Below are positions 7,185-9,780 of a stretch of 9,780 bases of DNA, one piece after another. The notes under the pieces are model-generated. The model did not search any database. It had not been told where the DNA came from and was given only the letters and a program-made list of their open reading frames with translations. The position numbers and the translations under genes are program-made. Location: contig DUJJ01000106.1 of the NCBI GenBank assembly GCA_013329865.1, positions 1 through 9,780 of the forward strand, written 5' to 3'. Each line of letters begins with the position of its first letter. Positions within the stretch are counted from its first letter, which is position 1. This DNA comes from Candidatus Poseidoniaceae archaeon. GTDB lineage: Archaea; Thermoplasmatota; Poseidoniia; Poseidoniales; Poseidoniaceae.

Positions 7185-9780
7185 TCATTGATTTTCTAGC
7201 CATTCTTCGAGTTGTTGGACACTCCAACCTTGATCGAAGTAACCCTGAATTTCTTCTTGTGTCCAGAAACTAAACTTCTCCATCGCTTCTGCCATTTCTG
7301 GGCTTACTGCTGCTGCCGGTGCTGAGTAAGTCTGAGTCTGTTGAGGTATTGATGCATAGGACTTATCATCTTCATAATCATACTCAAACTCATCCTCGAG
7401 GTCATCTTCTCTGTTGCGGCGAGATATTACCACGACTACAACGGCAAGTATAGCAATAACACCAATCAAGACGATGACGATTAGTCCGGTAGACAAACCA
7501 TCAGTCCCTGAAGCAGTCACCTTGACATTGAAGGTTTTTCCTTCGTCTTTGCCATTAAACAGAATATCCTTAGTTTCGTTATCGTAGACGATGTAATACA
7601 TTCCAGTGGTAGCATCAGTGAATTCCTCCAATTCGATTGAAACCCACTGCGCTTGGTCTTTGCCGATAATTTCGCTTGTGATGTAACCCTCGAATACCGG
7701 AGGTTGATTATTGGTAACCGATTTAATTTCTAAATTAGCGATACCGGGTATACCCGAATTGACTAATTCAACCTCAAGAGTAATTTTATCGCCAACCTGT
7801 GGCGAATCTGGGATTGTTCTGGTATTTCTAACCTCGAAATTACTACCTTCGAACTCTAACATGTAGGTTGAGCTGTCTTGGCCATCATTATCATTGCCCT
7901 CGATGCCTACTGCTGAACCATCGTCGAAGTAACGTCCGGCACCAATTATCGGCGAACCTGCTCCATCGACTGTTTCAACCCACATTACTAGGTTAACCTC
8001 CAGTCCTGGAATGTTAAGGTTGGATTCTGTCACATCAAATTGCCCAAATCCAACCGGCCATAGGTCGACACAGTCTGCACTGGCTCTGATGTAACCAAGA
8101 CTTCCGGCTGAGAGATTCATTGATGCAGAAAGTGGCGTCGTTCCGTAATTGTTCTGATACACGTTCCATACGTTGCCATCTTGAGGGTTACCATTGTAGT
8201 AAATCCAGTTTAACGTTGTAGCATCCTCTGCAAGACTGCCGCGCTCTTCTATTTGACTCGACACGTCTACGCAATGATAGCTAGATGTTGGCATCTTATC
8301 ATACAGTTCTGGCTCCAAGCCGTTAGACGCTGTTTCGCCTCTGGAAGCAGACCATGATCCGAATACTAGTTTTGGCGCCTCGTCATCAACCTTGATGACA
8401 AACTTGCCACATCCGTTGATTACCGAGCCAAAGCAGTATGCGGTAGTCAAATCTTCTGCGCCGACTGGGAGGTTAATCAATCTAAATTCATACTCAAATT
8501 CGTTTTGGTAGGATGGCATCTTAATCGGGATATCAAATACACCACCAGTGAAAGTATGGGTAGTAATCTCTTCCTCAACCGGATCATAATCTCGTTCTGA
8601 ATCTCGGAATACCTCTTTCCTAGTTATCTCCATAGTTAACTCTGCTTCAGGCGTAATGAATACGTTCTCGAGAATACCCGAAGTGAACGAGTATTGACCA
8701 GAGAACATTACAACATCGCCGCCAGTCACCGAACCAATGAATGTCTCTTGTCCTATCTCATGATATAGATTTTCAGATATTGGTATGTTTTGATCGGTCA
8801 GGGTTGGAGAAATCATCCGCTTCTCATCTAGATTTGAGCGGAAATCTAGTCTCATATCGTTTTGATATGTCCATGTTTGACGATATGAACTTTCAGAGAA
8901 AACTGGGGAATTATCGAGGTCTTTGATCTGGAATGATGGAGTATATTGGGAGGAGAGTGGTAGACCCCATTCAAAATTAATCGGGATGTTAATGATGAAC
9001 TCTGGTTCAAACGGATCAATTAACACATTTCCATCTAGGGTTCTTATGGTGGCTAGTGAGTCTCCTGCGGAATCAACCGCAATCGAGAATAATTCACTGG
9101 TTGCGTAGGCAGATTGGTTTCTGGGGTAATAAACGATAGTTGAATCGTAATTTGTCTCTTCAGGAGCCAAGATAATTTCAAGCATTTCAACATCCTTCCA
9201 CCCATTTCCATCTTCCGCTTCAATAATCAGATTGTATTGGTTGCCTGCAAACATGGTTTGATTCCAAATACCAACGCCGTCAGGTGCATTGGCTGGAATA
9301 TTGCTCAACATTCTGACTCCGTTTGAATCTTCAATGTTCAGTGATTTGATTGTTGGATATTCCAAATCCATTCCAACATAAGTTAGATAATCGTTATCAA
9401 AGCCTGGGCCCCCACCACCGTCAACAGGATTACCTGCGAGGTCATAGGACTCAATCCACACACTAACCTTGCCCTTTAGGCCTGAATTAGCAAAATCGTT
9501 GTAAGTACCTATAAAGGTAGCATTTGGTGCTGCACCATTACTGGTCGTTGCCACCTGAATATATTCTGATTCCTCAGCTAAACCATTGGAATTTGCATCA
9601 TGGTCGTATTGCACCCAAACATGCAACACTGCAGACTCTGGTGGAGTTGGAATATCGCTTATCGTCAGTCGGAAATCCTGCAAGATTTTCGGTGTAGCCC
9701 AAGAATCATCGAAAACGGATCGCCAGTTCTCATCGTTATTTACGTCACCCTCGCCTGAATTTCTTTTGTATAACTCAAAC
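7185..9780 (-). CDS. Large Ig-like-domain surface protein, C-terminal part (start off right edge)
   Basis: The frame is open to the right edge, giving 864 visible residues; a TTG at 9683 is internal, since 32 sense codons precede it. Numbering is from the first visible codon. The extracellular part is Thr/Asn/Asp-rich and beta-stranded. Two related modules are visible: WVQYDHDANSNG to WIESYDLAGNP (about 55-118) and WIYYNGNPQDGN to WVETVDGAGSP (about 525-610). A CARDB-like domain lies at about 650-755. Cys449/457 and Cys503/570 could form disulfides. One membrane helix (about 762-785) is followed by RRNR, an Asp/Glu/Tyr-rich stretch, a Pro/Gln/Ala linker, and a final amphipathic motif FWTQEEIQGYFDQGWSVQQL (837-856). 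This fits a cell-envelope or adhesion protein anchored by its C-terminus, with a small inside motif. No enzymatic signature was seen. The promoter and signal peptide are outside the window. Confidence 0.88.
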   Translation of the reverse strand, partial: FELYKRNSGEGDVNNDENWRSVFDDSWATPKILQDFRLTISDIPTPPESAVLHVWVQYDHDANSNGLAEESEYIQVATTSNGAAPNATFIGTYNDFANSGLKGKVSVWIESYDLAGNPVDGGGGPGFDNDYLTYVGMDLEYPTIKSLNIEDSNGVRMLSNIPANAPDGVGIWNQTMFAGNQYNLIIEAEDGNGWKDVEMLEIILAPEETNYDSTIVYYPRNQSAYATSELFSIAVDSAGDSLATIRTLDGNVLIDPFEPEFIINIPINFEWGLPLSSQYTPSFQIKDLDNSPVFSESSYRQTWTYQNDMRLDFRSNLDEKRMISPTLTDQNIPISENLYHEIGQETFIGSVTGGDVVMFSGQYSFTSGILENVFITPEAELTMEITRKEVFRDSERDYDPVEEEITTHTFTGGVFDIPIKMPSYQNEFEYEFRLINLPVGAEDLTTAYCFGSVINGCGKFVIKVDDEAPKLVFGSWSASRGETASNGLEPELYDKMPTSSYHCVDVSSQIEERGSLAEDATTLNWIYYNGNPQDGNVWNVYQNNYGTTPLSASMNLSAGSLGYIRASADCVDLWPVGFGQFDVTESNLNIPGLEVNLVMWVETVDGAGSPIIGAGRYFDDGSAVGIEGNDNDGQDSSTYMLEFEGSNFEVRNTRTIPDSPQVGDKITLEVELVNSGIPGIANLEIKSVTNNQPPVFEGYITSEIIGKDQAQWVSIELEEFTDATTGMYYIVYDNETKDILFNGKDEGKTFNVKVTASGTDGLSTGLIVIVLIGVIAILAVVVVVISRRNREDDLEDEFEYDYEDDKSYASIPQQTQTYSAPAAAVSPEMAEAMEKFSFWTQEEIQGYFDQGWSVQQLEEWLENQ

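Noticed and set aside
9681..9683. TTG at 9683 as the start of the large surface protein.
   Set aside because: The same frame continues open to the window edge through 32 sense codons with the same composition, so the gene is cut by the edge.
1..9780. CRISPR arrays, tRNA or rRNA genes, insertion sequences and phage genes.
   Set aside because: No repeat-spacer pattern, RNA gene sequence, transposase motif or terminal repeats were seen; the window is almost wholly filled by the seven co-directional genes.

Overview
The window reads as one stretch of a marine, probably planktonic, euryarchaeal genome, most like Marine Group II/III (Candidatus Poseidoniales or relatives). The evidence is a protein with the length and two-repeat layout of archaeal TBP, an archaeal-style TatD-family hydrolase, large surface proteins with a single C-terminal membrane helix and an acidic cytoplasmic tail, GAGGTG-type ribosome binding sites and tight gene packing. 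The taxonomic call is inference; no rRNA or other decisive marker is present.

All seven supported genes lie on the minus strand, so transcription runs from right to left. In transcription order they are: (1) the C-terminal 864 residues of a large Ig-like-domain surface protein, whose start lies beyond the right edge; (2) a 268-residue protein of uncertain family, possibly a degenerate TraB/Tiki-like protein; (3) a 178-residue divergent TBP-fold protein; (4) a TatD-family metal-dependent hydrolase; (5) a smaller secreted, membrane-anchored protein with two beta-domain-like segments and a very acidic tail; (6) an enoyl-ACP reductase of the FabI type; (7) the first 959 residues of a multidomain ketosynthase-acyltransferase polyketide/PUFA-synthase-like enzyme, cut by the left edge.

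Genes 1 to 4 are separated by 10 nt or overlap by 4 nt and probably form one transcription unit. The 64-nt gap after the TatD gene holds a T-rich hairpin directly after the stop codon and a perfect 8+8 palindrome just before gene 5, so a new unit probably begins there. A 119-nt gap separates gene 5 from fabI. fabI and the synthase are 9 nt apart, and the synthase ribosome binding site overlaps the fabI stop, so these two are probably co-translated.

The most notable content is the fabI plus KS-AT synthase pair. It suggests an acyl chain made from malonyl units by an iterative megasynthase, with a separate FabI available for enoyl reduction. This is unexpected for an archaeon, whose membrane lipids are classically isoprenoid. 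The second notable item is the TBP-like protein, in which some expected DNA-intercalating residues appear to be replaced. Small plus-strand ORFs and the remaining short minus-strand ORFs are shadows of these genes.
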